A stretch of 37,417 nucleotides of DNA from Oscillospiraceae bacterium (GCA_024684395.1 JAIKWY010000147.1:1-37417), one strand, 5' to 3'. Shown: positions 22,531 to 29,605, counted from the first letter of the stretch. A program made the numbers and translations. The notes: generated by a model not told the origin, from the sequence alone.

Positions 22531-23877
22531 GTGAATTATAGCGAAATCATGCAGGCGATCACAAAGGTGATCGGTGCAGATGCTGTGTATGATAAACGCA
22601 TGGCAGCAGCAACGGAGCTATGGTCGGAGATGTACCGGGGCAGGGCGCCGTGGAACACCAAGGACGTCCTGAGCGCCGGCATCGCCTCAGCGGTGGCAGC
22701 TGAGACGGCACGTCTGACGACCGTCGAGCTCGTATCGTCCTTCAAGGGTTCCGCCCTGATCGAGGACCTGTACCAGAGCCGTGTGCTTCCGATGCTGCGG
22801 CGTAACACGGAGTACGGTCTGGCGGGTGGCACGCTGATCCTCAAGCCCATCGCATCCGGCAACGGCATGAGCACGCAGTTCATCCGTGCAGGGCGTTTCT
22901 GCCCGATCGGGTACGACGGTTCCGGCAACATCACCCGCTGCGCCTTCATCGACCAGATCCGCCGGAGCCGGACGGTGTACACGCTGCTCGAGATTCACAC
23001 GCTGACGCAGAGCGGCTTCAAGGTCGAGAACCGTGCGTTCCGATCGGCGAGCGAAGAGCTGCTGGGCGGCGAGATCGCACTGACCGAGGTGGAGCAGTGG
23101 GCAGACCTTGCGCCGTCCGCAGAGTTCTCCGGCATCGACCATCTGCCGTTTGGCATCTTCCGGGTGCCGCTCGCCAACAGCATCGACGAGGACTCCCCGC
23201 TCGGCGTGGCGACCTACTCCCGGGCGGCTGAGCTGATCTACGAGGCAGACAGGCGCTACAGCGATCTGTGCTGGGAGTATGAAGCCAAACAGGCAGCCAT
23301 CCATGTGGCGAACTCTATGCTGGACTACGACCGGGACACCGGCAAGTATAAGCTGCCGGAGGGGAGAGAGCGCCTGTACCGCACCGTGAACTACGAGAAG
23401 GGGCTCAACGATAAGCCCCTGATCGACGTATACTCGCCCGAGATCAGATCCTCGCAGTACCTCGAGGGCTTCAACGCGCAGCTCCGGCTGATCGAGTTTG
23501 CCTGCAATCTGGCATACGGCACGCTGTCCGACCCTAACACGGTGGATAAGACCGCCGAGGAGATCAAGGCATCGAAGCAGCGCTCCTACGCCTATGTGCG
23601 GGACTGCCAGGAGGCGCTCGAGCACGCACTCCGTGGATGGGGCGAGGCTGCTGTCTTCTGGGCTCGGCTCTACGGGCTGGACAGCTCCGCCGCATTCGAC
23701 ATGGAGTTTGAATGGGGCGACAGCATCATCGCCGACCCGGAGCAGGAGCGCGAGGAGGATCGCAAGGATCTTGCCAACGGCACGCTACGCCCGGAGGAGT
23801 ACCGAGCCAAATACCGTGGCGAGACGATCGAGGAGGCGCTTGCAAACCTCCCGGACACCGCTGCGGTGATGCCGTAA
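22531..23877 (+). CDS. Portal protein, SPP1 gp6-like
   Basis: 448 residues from GTG 22531 after AGGAGGTGATGCA. Order and composition match SPP1 gp6-type portals. There is a beta-rich wing, a conserved AGGTLILKP-like segment near residue 100, and an acidic C-terminus (EEDRKDLANGTLRPEEYRAK) of the crown region. It forms the dodecameric ring at the capsid vertex through which terminase packages DNA and to which the connector genes attach. One base separates its stop from the minor capsid gene. Confidence 0.93.
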   Translation: MNYSEIMQAITKVIGADAVYDKRMAAATELWSEMYRGRAPWNTKDVLSAGIASAVAAETARLTTVELVSSFKGSALIEDLYQSRVLPMLRRNTEYGLAGGTLILKPIASGNGMSTQFIRAGRFCPIGYDGSGNITRCAFIDQIRRSRTVYTLLEIHTLTQSGFKVENRAFRSASEELLGGEIALTEVEQWADLAPSAEFSGIDHLPFGIFRVPLANSIDEDSPLGVATYSRAAELIYEADRRYSDLCWEYEAKQAAIHVANSMLDYDRDTGKYKLPEGRERLYRTVNYEKGLNDKPLIDVYSPEIRSSQYLEGFNAQLRLIEFACNLAYGTLSDPNTVDKTAEEIKASKQRSYAYVRDCQEALEHALRGWGEAAVFWARLYGLDSSAAFDMEFEWGDSIIADPEQEREEDRKDLANGTLRPEEYRAKYRGETIEEALANLPDTAAVMP

Positions 23878-23878
23878 C

Positions 23879-25777
23879 ATGCTCACGCCGCAGGAGCTGG
23901 AGCGGGCAGGGATGCTCCTCGACCCGCAGATGCACGAGCTGGAGGAGCGCATCATGAGCGACATCATCCGGCGCATACGTATCAACGGGGAGATCACCTC
24001 AAGCGCTGACTGGCAGATCCACCGGCTCTACGAGCTCGGCATGAGCAAACGGGAGATCAAGAAGATCATCAAGGAGACGCTCGACCTCTCGCCGGCTGAG
24101 ATCAGCCACATGTACAAGCAGGTGCTGCGCTCCGGCTATGCCCGCAGCCGTGAGCTGTACAAAGCGAAGGGCACCCCGTGGATCCCGTTTGACAAGAATA
24201 CCGGATTGCAGCAGCTCATCAATGCTGTATCTGTGCAGACAGCCGGCACGCTGCAAAATATCACGCAGTCGCTCGGCTTTGCGACCAGAGTCAATGGCAA
24301 ACTTGCCTACCTGCCTGTCGCCGACTATTATCAGAAGACCCTCGACGCTGCCATGTACGACATCGCCTCGGGTGCGTTTGACTATAACACAGTTCTGAAA
24401 CGCACCGTCCGGGAGATGACCAACTCCGGGCTGCGCACGATCGACTATGCCTCCGGCTGGGCGAACCGGGTGGAGGTCGCAGCACGTCGTGCCATCATGA
24501 CCGGCATGGGGCAGCTGACGTCCAAGATCAACGAGGATAACGCCAAGGCGCTGGAGACCGACTGGTTCGAGATCACCTGGCACTCCGGCTTCCGACCGGA
24601 GCACGACTGGGGCGGCAAATGGTTCCGCCGTCCCGATCTGGTTCGTGTCTGTGGGCTCGGCTCTGTCACCGGTCTCTGCGGTGCCAACTGCTACCACGAC
24701 TACTATCCCGTGATCCCCGGCATCTCGGTGCCGCTCTACACCGACGAGCAGCTCAAAGCCATGAACGAGGCAGAGCAGAAGCCAGTCGAGTGGAAGGGCA
24801 AGACGTACACCAAGTACGAAGCCACGCAGCGACAGCGGGCTCTCGAGACGACCATGCGGGCGCAGCGGCAGGAGATGAAGCTGCTCAAAGAAGGCGGTGC
24901 CGATGAGGACGATCTGATCAACCTCCGGGCACGCTACCGTGCGACCTCGCAGGAGTATGTGCGGTTCTCCGAAGCCGCCGGCCTTCCGCAGCAGCGGGAG
25001 CGGGTGAGCATCGACGGGCTCGGCAATATCATGCAAGGCAAGTACACCGGCGGCAGCGGGAAGGAATCGCCCGTCAAGGTGCCCCCGGTCGGCGCCAAGC
25101 GTGGGAAACCGGTGCAGGATGCAGAGCGGTCTGATCTGCTCGAGCACCCGAGGATGGTGTTGACAAGTGGGGCGCAGAGTGGTATAATAATGGAAAGAAG
25201 AAGGGAGAGCCTGTCTGGAAATGTATTTCAGCAATTCGGTGATGTGATAGGCGTTGGAAGCGATTTGCTGCCAGATAATGCAAAGCGGGAGCTCCTTTCC
25301 TGTGAGGTGAAATTGTGCGGCGAACGCACAGAAATTGCTGTATTATTTGATATGAATGGTGTTGAATTACTGCGCAAGCCAGGTATAGTTGGCGAGGTAA
25401 AGTTTTCTGAAGACGAGCTTTTAAAAATGCCGGGGTGTATTCTCACGCATAACCACCCGAATTCAAGCCCGTTTTCACCGGAGGATATCTCATTTTTGCT
25501 TCACAACGGCCTTTCTGAAATTAGGGCCACAAACAAGTATGGTACGTATGTTTTACAACGCACCGCCGATACAGTTCAAGATTTCCCTACTAGGAAGGAA
25601 ATTTGTAATTTGTTCGATGATTTATTCGATAAGATCGGGCGGCAGTATCAAGATACAGCGGCGCAAAACGGGAATAACATATTATCATATATGCGAGCTA
25701 TCGAAGAAGATACAGTTCAGGCTCTTTCTGAGCGGTTTAATTTAAATTTTAGATCGGAGGTAAGGCAATATGAATAG
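23879..25777 (+). CDS. MuF/minor capsid protein fused to a JAB-like domain
   Basis: 632 residues. Residues 1 to about 425 are a phage minor capsid protein 2/MuF-type head protein (conserved ITWHSGFRPEHDWGGKWFRR, GLCGANCYHDYYPVIPG). The remaining 205 residues differ: the DNA is clearly AT-richer and the domain holds H524-N-H526-P and S533-P-E-D536 in LTHNHPNSSPFSPEDISFLL. This is close to the HxHP-xn-SxxD zinc motif of JAB/MPN and RadC proteins. Temperate-phage MuF proteins with C-terminal effector domains are known as polymorphic toxins. This domain may be such an effector, injected with DNA or acting in the lysogen (inference). A 52-residue gene follows in overlap. A consensus promoter lies at the domain junction. 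Confidence 0.88.
   Translation: MLTPQELERAGMLLDPQMHELEERIMSDIIRRIRINGEITSSADWQIHRLYELGMSKREIKKIIKETLDLSPAEISHMYKQVLRSGYARSRELYKAKGTPWIPFDKNTGLQQLINAVSVQTAGTLQNITQSLGFATRVNGKLAYLPVADYYQKTLDAAMYDIASGAFDYNTVLKRTVREMTNSGLRTIDYASGWANRVEVAARRAIMTGMGQLTSKINEDNAKALETDWFEITWHSGFRPEHDWGGKWFRRPDLVRVCGLGSVTGLCGANCYHDYYPVIPGISVPLYTDEQLKAMNEAEQKPVEWKGKTYTKYEATQRQRALETTMRAQRQEMKLLKEGGADEDDLINLRARYRATSQEYVRFSEAAGLPQQRERVSIDGLGNIMQGKYTGGSGKESPVKVPPVGAKRGKPVQDAERSDLLEHPRMVLTSGAQSGIIMERRRESLSGNVFQQFGDVIGVGSDLLPDNAKRELLSCEVKLCGERTEIAVLFDMNGVELLRKPGIVGEVKFSEDELLKMPGCILTHNHPNSSPFSPEDISFLLHNGLSEIRATNKYGTYVLQRTADTVQDFPTRKEICNLFDDLFDKIGRQYQDTAAQNGNNILSYMRAIEEDTVQALSERFNLNFRSEVRQYE
25160..25188 (+). promoter_or_regulatory. 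Consensus promoter inside the MuF gene
   Basis: Perfect TTGACA (25160-25165) and TATAAT (25183-25188), 17-base spacer, TGG extended -10. It lies at codons 428-437, exactly where the conserved head-protein part ends and the AT-rich JAB-like part begins. It could transcribe the C-terminal domain and the 52-residue gene separately, for example in the lysogen. Confidence 0.6.
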
Positions 25778-25928
25778 CACAGATAATGATAATTCCATGT
25801 TAGATGGTACGCCGCCCCGTTTTCTGTTGAACCCGCTTAGAATTGTGAGGATAGGTGATCCCTTATATGAAACAGCTTACACACGTGAAGAGCTTATGAA
25901 AATGCAAAACGAACCCGCCCAGCAATGA
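25770..25928 (+). CDS. 52-residue protein behind the JAB-like domain
   Basis: An ORF of 52 residues starting MNSTDNDNSMLDGTPPRFLL, with CGGAGGTAAGGCAAT upstream. It overlaps the end of the MuF-JAB gene by eight bases and shares its AT-rich composition. The second half is GDPLYETAYTREELMKMQ. I do not recognise it. Its place directly behind an effector-like domain is where immunity genes of polymorphic toxins sit, so that is the leading guess. Its stop codon falls in the loop of a terminator, ending the unit. Confidence 0.65.
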   Translation: MNSTDNDNSMLDGTPPRFLLNPLRIVRIGDPLYETAYTREELMKMQNEPAQQ

Positions 25929-25937
25929 GCGGGTTTT
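25912..25937 (+). terminator. Terminator closing the MuF-JAB unit
   Basis: AACCCGC (25912-25918) pairs with GCGGGTT (25929-25935) around a 10-base loop, with TTTT at 25934-25937. The loop contains the TGA of the 52-residue gene. Confidence 0.75.
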
Positions 25938-25964
25938 CTCATGCCCAGAAGGAGGAACGCTATG
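25934..25964 (+). repeat. 31-base terminator-tail/RBS cassette, copy A
   Basis: The 31 bases from TTTTCTCATGCCCAG to the start ATG recur at 26438-26468 with a single difference. A shorter part (GGAGGAACACTATGGAA) recurs at 26702-26718. The cassette joins terminator tail and ribosome-binding site, so it supplies a clean gene start after each terminator. Confidence 0.8.
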
Positions 25965-26132
25965 AAGCGTGTCATTGAATATCTAAATGACGTTCTATGG
26001 TGGGTGAAGAATTATCCACAAGGGTGGTGGCACGATAAAGTGCATAGAAAGACGGCAATCCTGAATGCACTATACTGCACAGCGCCGGCTCGTTGGAAAA
26101 AGTACAATCGGTTTCTGAACAGCTTGCGCTAA
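25962..26132 (+). CDS. Small basic Trp-rich protein
   Basis: 56 residues from ATG 25962 (AGAAGGAGGAACGCT). The sequence has four or five tryptophans and many K/R (LNDVLWWVKNYPQGWWHDKV). It is first in the small-gene cassette region between the MuF-JAB unit and scaffold gene. It could touch membrane or nucleic acid. No family recognised. Confidence 0.65.
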   Translation: MKRVIEYLNDVLWWVKNYPQGWWHDKVHRKTAILNALYCTAPARWKKYNRFLNSLR

Positions 26133-26155
26133 AGCTCAGAAAGGAGGTGAAAACC

Positions 26156-26326
26156 ATGTACAAACGCATAAGGATCAGCTTCCTGCACGCCGGCTCGATC
26201 TTGATCGACGAAGGCGACTGGGATGATTACGAGATCTTCAACGGCTTTCTCGTCATCAAGAAGGGCGAGGCGTGGATTGCCCTGTACAACATGAATGAGA
26301 TCTTCTCTGTCGTGCTTGAAAAGTGA
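26156..26326 (+). CDS. Small beta-rich protein, paralog 1
   Basis: 56 residues from ATG 26156 (AAAGGAGGTGAAAACC). The shape, two beta strands then DWDDYEIFNGFLVIKKGEAW and IALYNMNEIFSVVLE, is shared with the protein at 26713-26889 (QWDDYGYDGRAISVKLKGAW, IGIYNFDHVFSVELK). The two are clear paralogs. Function unknown. The pair may come from duplication with the flanking cassettes. Confidence 0.7.
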   Translation: MYKRIRISFLHAGSILIDEGDWDDYEIFNGFLVIKKGEAWIALYNMNEIFSVVLEK

Positions 26327-26365
26327 ATTACACTTAACGCAAGCAAAAAGTTAATCTTGTCTTCA

Positions 26366-26390
26366 AAATTTGCAGAAAATCTGCGAATTT
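26366..26390. promoter_or_regulatory. Long dyad in an AT-rich gap
   Basis: AAATTTGCAGA (26366-26376) and TCTGCGAATTT (26380-26390) pair over 11 bases with one G-T and a three-base loop. It sits in the gene-free, AT-rich stretch 26327-26465. No T run follows on plus, so an operator or a processing hairpin is as likely as a terminator. Confidence 0.45.
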
Positions 26391-26415
26391 ACAGTTTAAG
26401 TCGAATAAATCAGTG

Positions 26416-26442
26416 AAGCATCCGCAAAAACGGGTGCTTTTC
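26416..26442 (+). terminator. Terminator with AGCATCCG stem, copy 1
   Basis: AAGCATCCG (26416-26424) pairs with CGGGTGCTT (26431-26439) around CAAAAA, and TTTT ends it. It feeds directly into cassette copy B. Confidence 0.7.
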
Positions 26443-26468
26443 TCATGCCCAGAAGGAGGAACACTATG
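26438..26468 (+). repeat. 31-base terminator-tail/RBS cassette, copy B
   Basis: Identical to 25934-25964 except for one base (AACACTATG versus AACGCTATG). It places AGAAGGAGGAACACT in front of the next small gene. Confidence 0.8.
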
Positions 26469-26699
26469 GAAGACTGGAAAGACCGGCTCAAAGCCGAGTA
26501 CACCGAGCTGAAAGAACGACTTGAAAAGCTGCACAAGTTTAACGTCAAGCAGGAAGTCGAGCGGCGCAAGATGCCCTGCATCGTTGAGAAGATCGAGGAC
26601 GACCATAACAGGCATCTCTGCATGGAGCAGGAAGAAGCGATGGAACGGTATCTGCATATCCTCGAACTGCGTGCCGGGATCTACGGCATCGATCTGTAA
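26466..26699 (+). CDS. Small charged helical protein
   Basis: 77 residues from ATG 26466. The first half is a coiled-coil-like helix (WKDRLKAEYTELKERLEKLH), and the second half is EQEEAMERYLHILELRAGIY. This looks like a family of short phage proteins that I have seen without function. RBS in cassette copy B. Confidence 0.7.
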   Translation: MEDWKDRLKAEYTELKERLEKLHKFNVKQEVERRKMPCIVEKIEDDHNRHLCMEQEEAMERYLHILELRAGIYGIDL

Positions 26700-26712
26700 C
26701 GGGAGGAACACT

Positions 26713-26889
26713 ATGGAATACGCAACCAGACTGGAGATCACGTTCAAATCCGGCGACACGATCACCTACGAGAAAGACCAGTGGGACGACTACGGCTATG
26801 ACGGCAGGGCGATCAGCGTCAAGCTCAAAGGCGCCTGGATCGGGATCTACAACTTCGACCATGTGTTCAGCGTCGAGCTGAAACCGTAA
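26713..26889 (+). CDS. Small beta-rich protein, paralog 2
   Basis: 58 residues from ATG 26713 after CGGGAGGAACACT, a shortened cassette. It is a paralog of 26156-26326: both run a strand-rich N-terminus, (D/Q)WDDY, then KGAW/KGEAW and a closing FSVxLx. Unlike paralog 1, the DNA around it is GC-rich, so the copies have diverged. Confidence 0.7.
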   Translation: MEYATRLEITFKSGDTITYEKDQWDDYGYDGRAISVKLKGAWIGIYNFDHVFSVELKP

Positions 26890-26901
26890 AGGAGCAACCA
26901 C

Positions 26902-27084
26902 ATGACCAACCGTGAAAAACTCGCCAACATGGCGCTGTATGACATGCTGCTTATGATGAACGAGAACAGCGGCAAACGCTGCGTGCTGGAACAGCTCGGC
27001 GCTGATCCTGTTGAACGGTGCAGCAAAGAGGTGTTCTGCCGTGACTGCATCGCCCGGTGGCTCAATGAAGAGCGTGATGAGTGA
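26902..27084 (+). CDS. Small Cys-containing protein
   Basis: 60 residues from ATG 26902 (AAAGGAGCAACCAC). Helical N-terminus, then CVLEQLGADPVERC and CRDCIARWL, four cysteines that could bind zinc. It overlaps the next gene by eight bases. Small proteins of this pattern are frequent in clostridial phage late regions with no known role. Confidence 0.65.
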   Translation: MTNREKLANMALYDMLLMMNENSGKRCVLEQLGADPVERCSKEVFCRDCIARWLNEERDE

Positions 27085-27277
27085 TGCCAAAGCTCTCCGC
27101 TCGGCTCGGAACGTGAGCCGGTACTGCGGAGAGCGTGGATGCACAAAAAATGAATGCATTTTCGTACAGACGTGCGGATTCTGCATTCTACAGGCGACAA
27201 GGCTGCCAGAGGACTGGCAGCTCGAAGATCTGAAGCCGAAGCAGGCTGAACCAAATAAGCAATCAGGCATCCGGTGA
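27077..27277 (+). CDS. Small Cys-rich protein
   Basis: 66 residues from ATG 27077, within the end of the previous gene; in-frame ATG 27065 would add four codons. Five cysteines in YCGERGCTKNECIFVQTCGF and the C after suggest a metal knuckle. Its stop lies in the third terminator. Function unknown. Confidence 0.6.
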   Translation: MSDAKALRSARNVSRYCGERGCTKNECIFVQTCGFCILQATRLPEDWQLEDLKPKQAEPNKQSGIR

Positions 27278-27290
27278 CGGGTGCTTTTAT
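27267..27290 (+). terminator. Terminator with GCATCCG stem, copy 2
   Basis: GCATCCG (27267-27273) pairs with CGGGTGC (27278-27284), loop GTGA, then TTTT. The stem is nearly the same as the terminator at 26416-26442. It closes the small-gene region before the scaffold gene. Confidence 0.7.
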
Positions 27291-27297
27291 TGTGCCC

Positions 27298-27356
27298 GCG
27301 GGGGCTCCCCGCTGCCCGGGATGGCGTAAAACTAACGACCACAGCGGTGAGACCGC
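27298..27356 (+). promoter_or_regulatory. Two hairpins in the scaffold-gene leader
   Basis: GCGGGG/CCCCGC (27298-27303/27307-27312) and GCGGT/ACCGC (27344-27348/27352-27356) are compact hairpins before the scaffold RBS. Without T runs they are not terminators; they may stabilise or process the capsid mRNA. Confidence 0.4.
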
Positions 27357-27383
27357 GTAAAAAATCGTATGGAGGTACGCAAA

Positions 27384-27914
27384 ATGGAAAGAAGTTTTCT
27401 GGAGGGTCTGAATCTGGAGAAGGACGTCATCGACCAGATCATGGCCGAGAACGGCAAGGACATCAACCGGGAAAAGAGCAAGGCTGACGCACTGAAAACG
27501 CAGCTTGACGAGGCACGTCAGACGCTCAAAGGTTTTGAGGGCGTGAACGTGTCCGAGCTGCAAGGCAAGGTCGCACAGCTCACTGCCGATCTGGCAGCGA
27601 AGGAGTCCGAGTATCAGGGCAGGATCGCCGAGATGGAGTTTGACGCCGTCATCGACGAAGCCATCCGTGGATCCAAAGCCCGCAACGCCAAGGCAGTCAG
27701 AGCACTGCTCGACCTCGGCGCACTGAGAACGTCCAAGAACCAGAAGGAGGACATCGCCGCAGCCATCGAGGCGGTGAAGAAGGAGAATGACTACCTCTTC
27801 GCAGACACCAACGTCCCGAGAGTTGTGAGCAGCACACCCGGTGCGGATCCGGAGGCGGATTCCACAAAAAGCAAAGCAAATGAGGCGCTCAGAAGCCTCT
27901 TTGGAAAGGAGTAA
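27384..27914 (+). CDS. Phage scaffold protein (Gp20-like)
   Basis: 176 residues from ATG 27384 (GGAGGTACGCAAA). A GP20-type minor structural/scaffold protein: helical throughout with a coiled coil from about 30 to 95 (LKTQLDEARQTLKGFEGVNV, LQGKVAQLTADLAAKESEYQ). The middle (IDEAIRGSKARNAKAVRALL) and a disordered then basic C-terminus follow, as in scaffolds that bind the capsid protein with the last residues (KANEALRSLFGKE). It directly precedes the major capsid gene. Confidence 0.92.
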   Translation: MERSFLEGLNLEKDVIDQIMAENGKDINREKSKADALKTQLDEARQTLKGFEGVNVSELQGKVAQLTADLAAKESEYQGRIAEMEFDAVIDEAIRGSKARNAKAVRALLDLGALRTSKNQKEDIAAAIEAVKKENDYLFADTNVPRVVSSTPGADPEADSTKSKANEALRSLFGKE

Positions 27915-27963
27915 GTGCGGAGCCCGCACAGGCATCATTCTCCCAATGACCGCTTTGCGGTCA
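27915..27963 (+). promoter_or_regulatory. Two hairpins in the major capsid leader
   Basis: GTGCGG/CCGCAC (27915-27929) and TGACCGC/GCGGTCA (27947-27963) lie between the scaffold stop and capsid RBS. No T run follows. As before the scaffold gene, they may protect or process a high-level mRNA. Confidence 0.4.
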
Positions 27964-28013
27964 AAGGTCGAATCAGGCAAGACGGAGCTCCACAACTCAG
28001 AAAGGAGTATTTT

Positions 28014-29204
28014 ATGCCGAATATTATCAACAGAGAAAAGGCGGAAGCCCTCATCCGTGAGCAGGTGACGCCCGCCATCCTTCAGGATGTGCCGAAGCAG
28101 TCCGCATTCCTCCAGATGGCACGCAGACTGCCCAACATGACCAGCAACCAGACCAGAATGCGTGTGCTCGATGTGCTCCCGCTGGCGTACTTTGTCAACG
28201 GCGACACCGGCTACAAGCAGACCACGGACATGGGCTGGGATAACGTGTTCGTGACCGCTGCCGAGCTGGCAGTTATCGTCCCCATTCCGGAGGCGGTGCT
28301 GTCCGATGCGGAGTTTGACATCATGGGCGAGGTCACCCCGAGAGTCACCGAGGCAATGTACAAGAAGGTGGACGGCGCCAGCATCTTTGGTATCGACAGG
28401 CCTTCCGAGTGGGATGCCGACATCATCACCAGAGCACGTCAGGCTGGCAACAATGTCGCAGTATCCGGCACGGCAGACATGTACGACCTGATCCTCGGTG
28501 AGGGCGGTGCGTTCGCCAAGGTCGAGGAGAGCGGTTTTGACGTAAGCGGTGCAGTCGGCGGCCTGGGGCTGAAAGCAAAGCTCAGAGGTCTGCGCACCAC
28601 GGACGGCATCCCGCTGTTCCAGACTGCGATGCAGCAGGCAGCACAGTACACCCTTGCAGGTGTTCCGCTGGAGTTCCCGAAGAACGGTGCGTTTGACAAC
28701 TCTATCGCACAGCTCATCGTCGGTGATTTCTCGCAGGCTGTATTCTCGATCCGTCAGGACGTCACTGTCAAGATCCTCGATCAGGCTGTGATCCAGGACC
28801 CGTCCAACGGCAACATCGTGTACAACCTCGCGCAGCAGGACATGATCGCCATCAGAGTTGTGATGCGTCTGGGCTGGGCTCTGCCGAATCCTGCATCGCA
28901 GCTTGACCCGAACCGCATCGCCTGCCCGTTCGCCTACATCGAGCCTGGTACACCTGTGACCACCAAGACGGCGACATTCACCGTCACCACCGGCGCCGGC
29001 AACGATGCGACCCCGGTCGAGGGTGCAGCCGTTGAGGTCGAGGGCGCCCGCCTGATCACCAACAGCTCCGGCCAGTGCGTCTTCAACCTGAGAGCCGGCA
29101 CGTATGATGTCAAGGTTCGTGCCAAGGGCTACAAGACCGCTACCGACAGCATCACAGTGGCGGGCAGCAACATCACCAAGGCTGTGACGCTGGTCGCTAA
29201 CTGA
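28014..29204 (+). CDS. Major capsid protein with a C-terminal Ig-like domain
   Basis: 396 residues from ATG 28014 (AGAAAGGAGTATTTT); an upstream in-frame ATG at 27915 lies in the hairpins. Residues 1 to about 312 are an HK97-fold capsid protein of the Clostridium/Lactococcus type (MTSNQTRMRVLDVLPLAYFV, GWDNVFVTAAELAVIVPIPE). After a Pro/Thr linker, residues about 315-396 form a carboxypeptidase-regulatory/Ig-like beta domain (VEGAAVEVEGARLITNSSGQ, AGTYDVKVRAKGYKTATDSI). Such domains decorate capsid surfaces and can bind carbohydrate or mucin. The fusion supports a gut phage. The stop overlaps the next start (TGATG). Confidence 0.95.
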   Translation: MPNIINREKAEALIREQVTPAILQDVPKQSAFLQMARRLPNMTSNQTRMRVLDVLPLAYFVNGDTGYKQTTDMGWDNVFVTAAELAVIVPIPEAVLSDAEFDIMGEVTPRVTEAMYKKVDGASIFGIDRPSEWDADIITRARQAGNNVAVSGTADMYDLILGEGGAFAKVEESGFDVSGAVGGLGLKAKLRGLRTTDGIPLFQTAMQQAAQYTLAGVPLEFPKNGAFDNSIAQLIVGDFSQAVFSIRQDVTVKILDQAVIQDPSNGNIVYNLAQQDMIAIRVVMRLGWALPNPASQLDPNRIACPFAYIEPGTPVTTKTATFTVTTGAGNDATPVEGAAVEVEGARLITNSSGQCVFNLRAGTYDVKVRAKGYKTATDSITVAGSNITKAVTLVAN

Positions 29205-29605
29205 TGACGGTCTATGCTGATCTGACGTTTTATACCAACGAGTACCTGCAAGGGAGGTCAGCCAAGATCACCGCAGCTGACTTCCCGTTCTTTGCCCGCA
29301 ATGCGAGCATGACGATCAACAGCTATGCCGGCACCTTCCCGAGCGACGCTATCCCGGAGGAGGTGCGGCTGTGCTGTTGTGAGATCGCAGAGCTGCTCTA
29401 CGCCGGCGAAACGTCCGAGGCAAACAGCAAAGCCGGCATCGCAAGCGAGAGTGTACAGGGCTGGTCGCAGTCCTACGAAAGCAGTGAGAGCAGGCTGACC
29501 GCACAGAGCGCTGCCATAGATGCGGTGCTGCACAAGTGGCTGGATGGTCTGGGGTGGGATACCTCGTCCCGCATTGAGCCGCAGCGGAGGTGGCATGAAT
29601 GCTAA
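29204..29605 (+). CDS. Head-tail connector protein
   Basis: 133 residues. Helical first half with VYADLTFYTNEYLQGRSAKI and EVRLCCCEIAELLYAGE, characteristic of gp6/gp15-like connectors that sit under the portal. It is coupled to the capsid gene by TGATG and overlaps the next gene by seven bases. Three adjacent cysteines are unusual but not functionally explained. Confidence 0.85.
   Translation: MTVYADLTFYTNEYLQGRSAKITAADFPFFARNASMTINSYAGTFPSDAIPEEVRLCCCEIAELLYAGETSEANSKAGIASESVQGWSQSYESSESRLTAQSAAIDAVLHKWLDGLGWDTSSRIEPQRRWHEC

Noticed and set aside
24000-25234. Minus-strand frame of 411 residues across the MuF gene
   Set aside because: Shadow frame: no RBS, and the plus-strand frame has clear family motifs.
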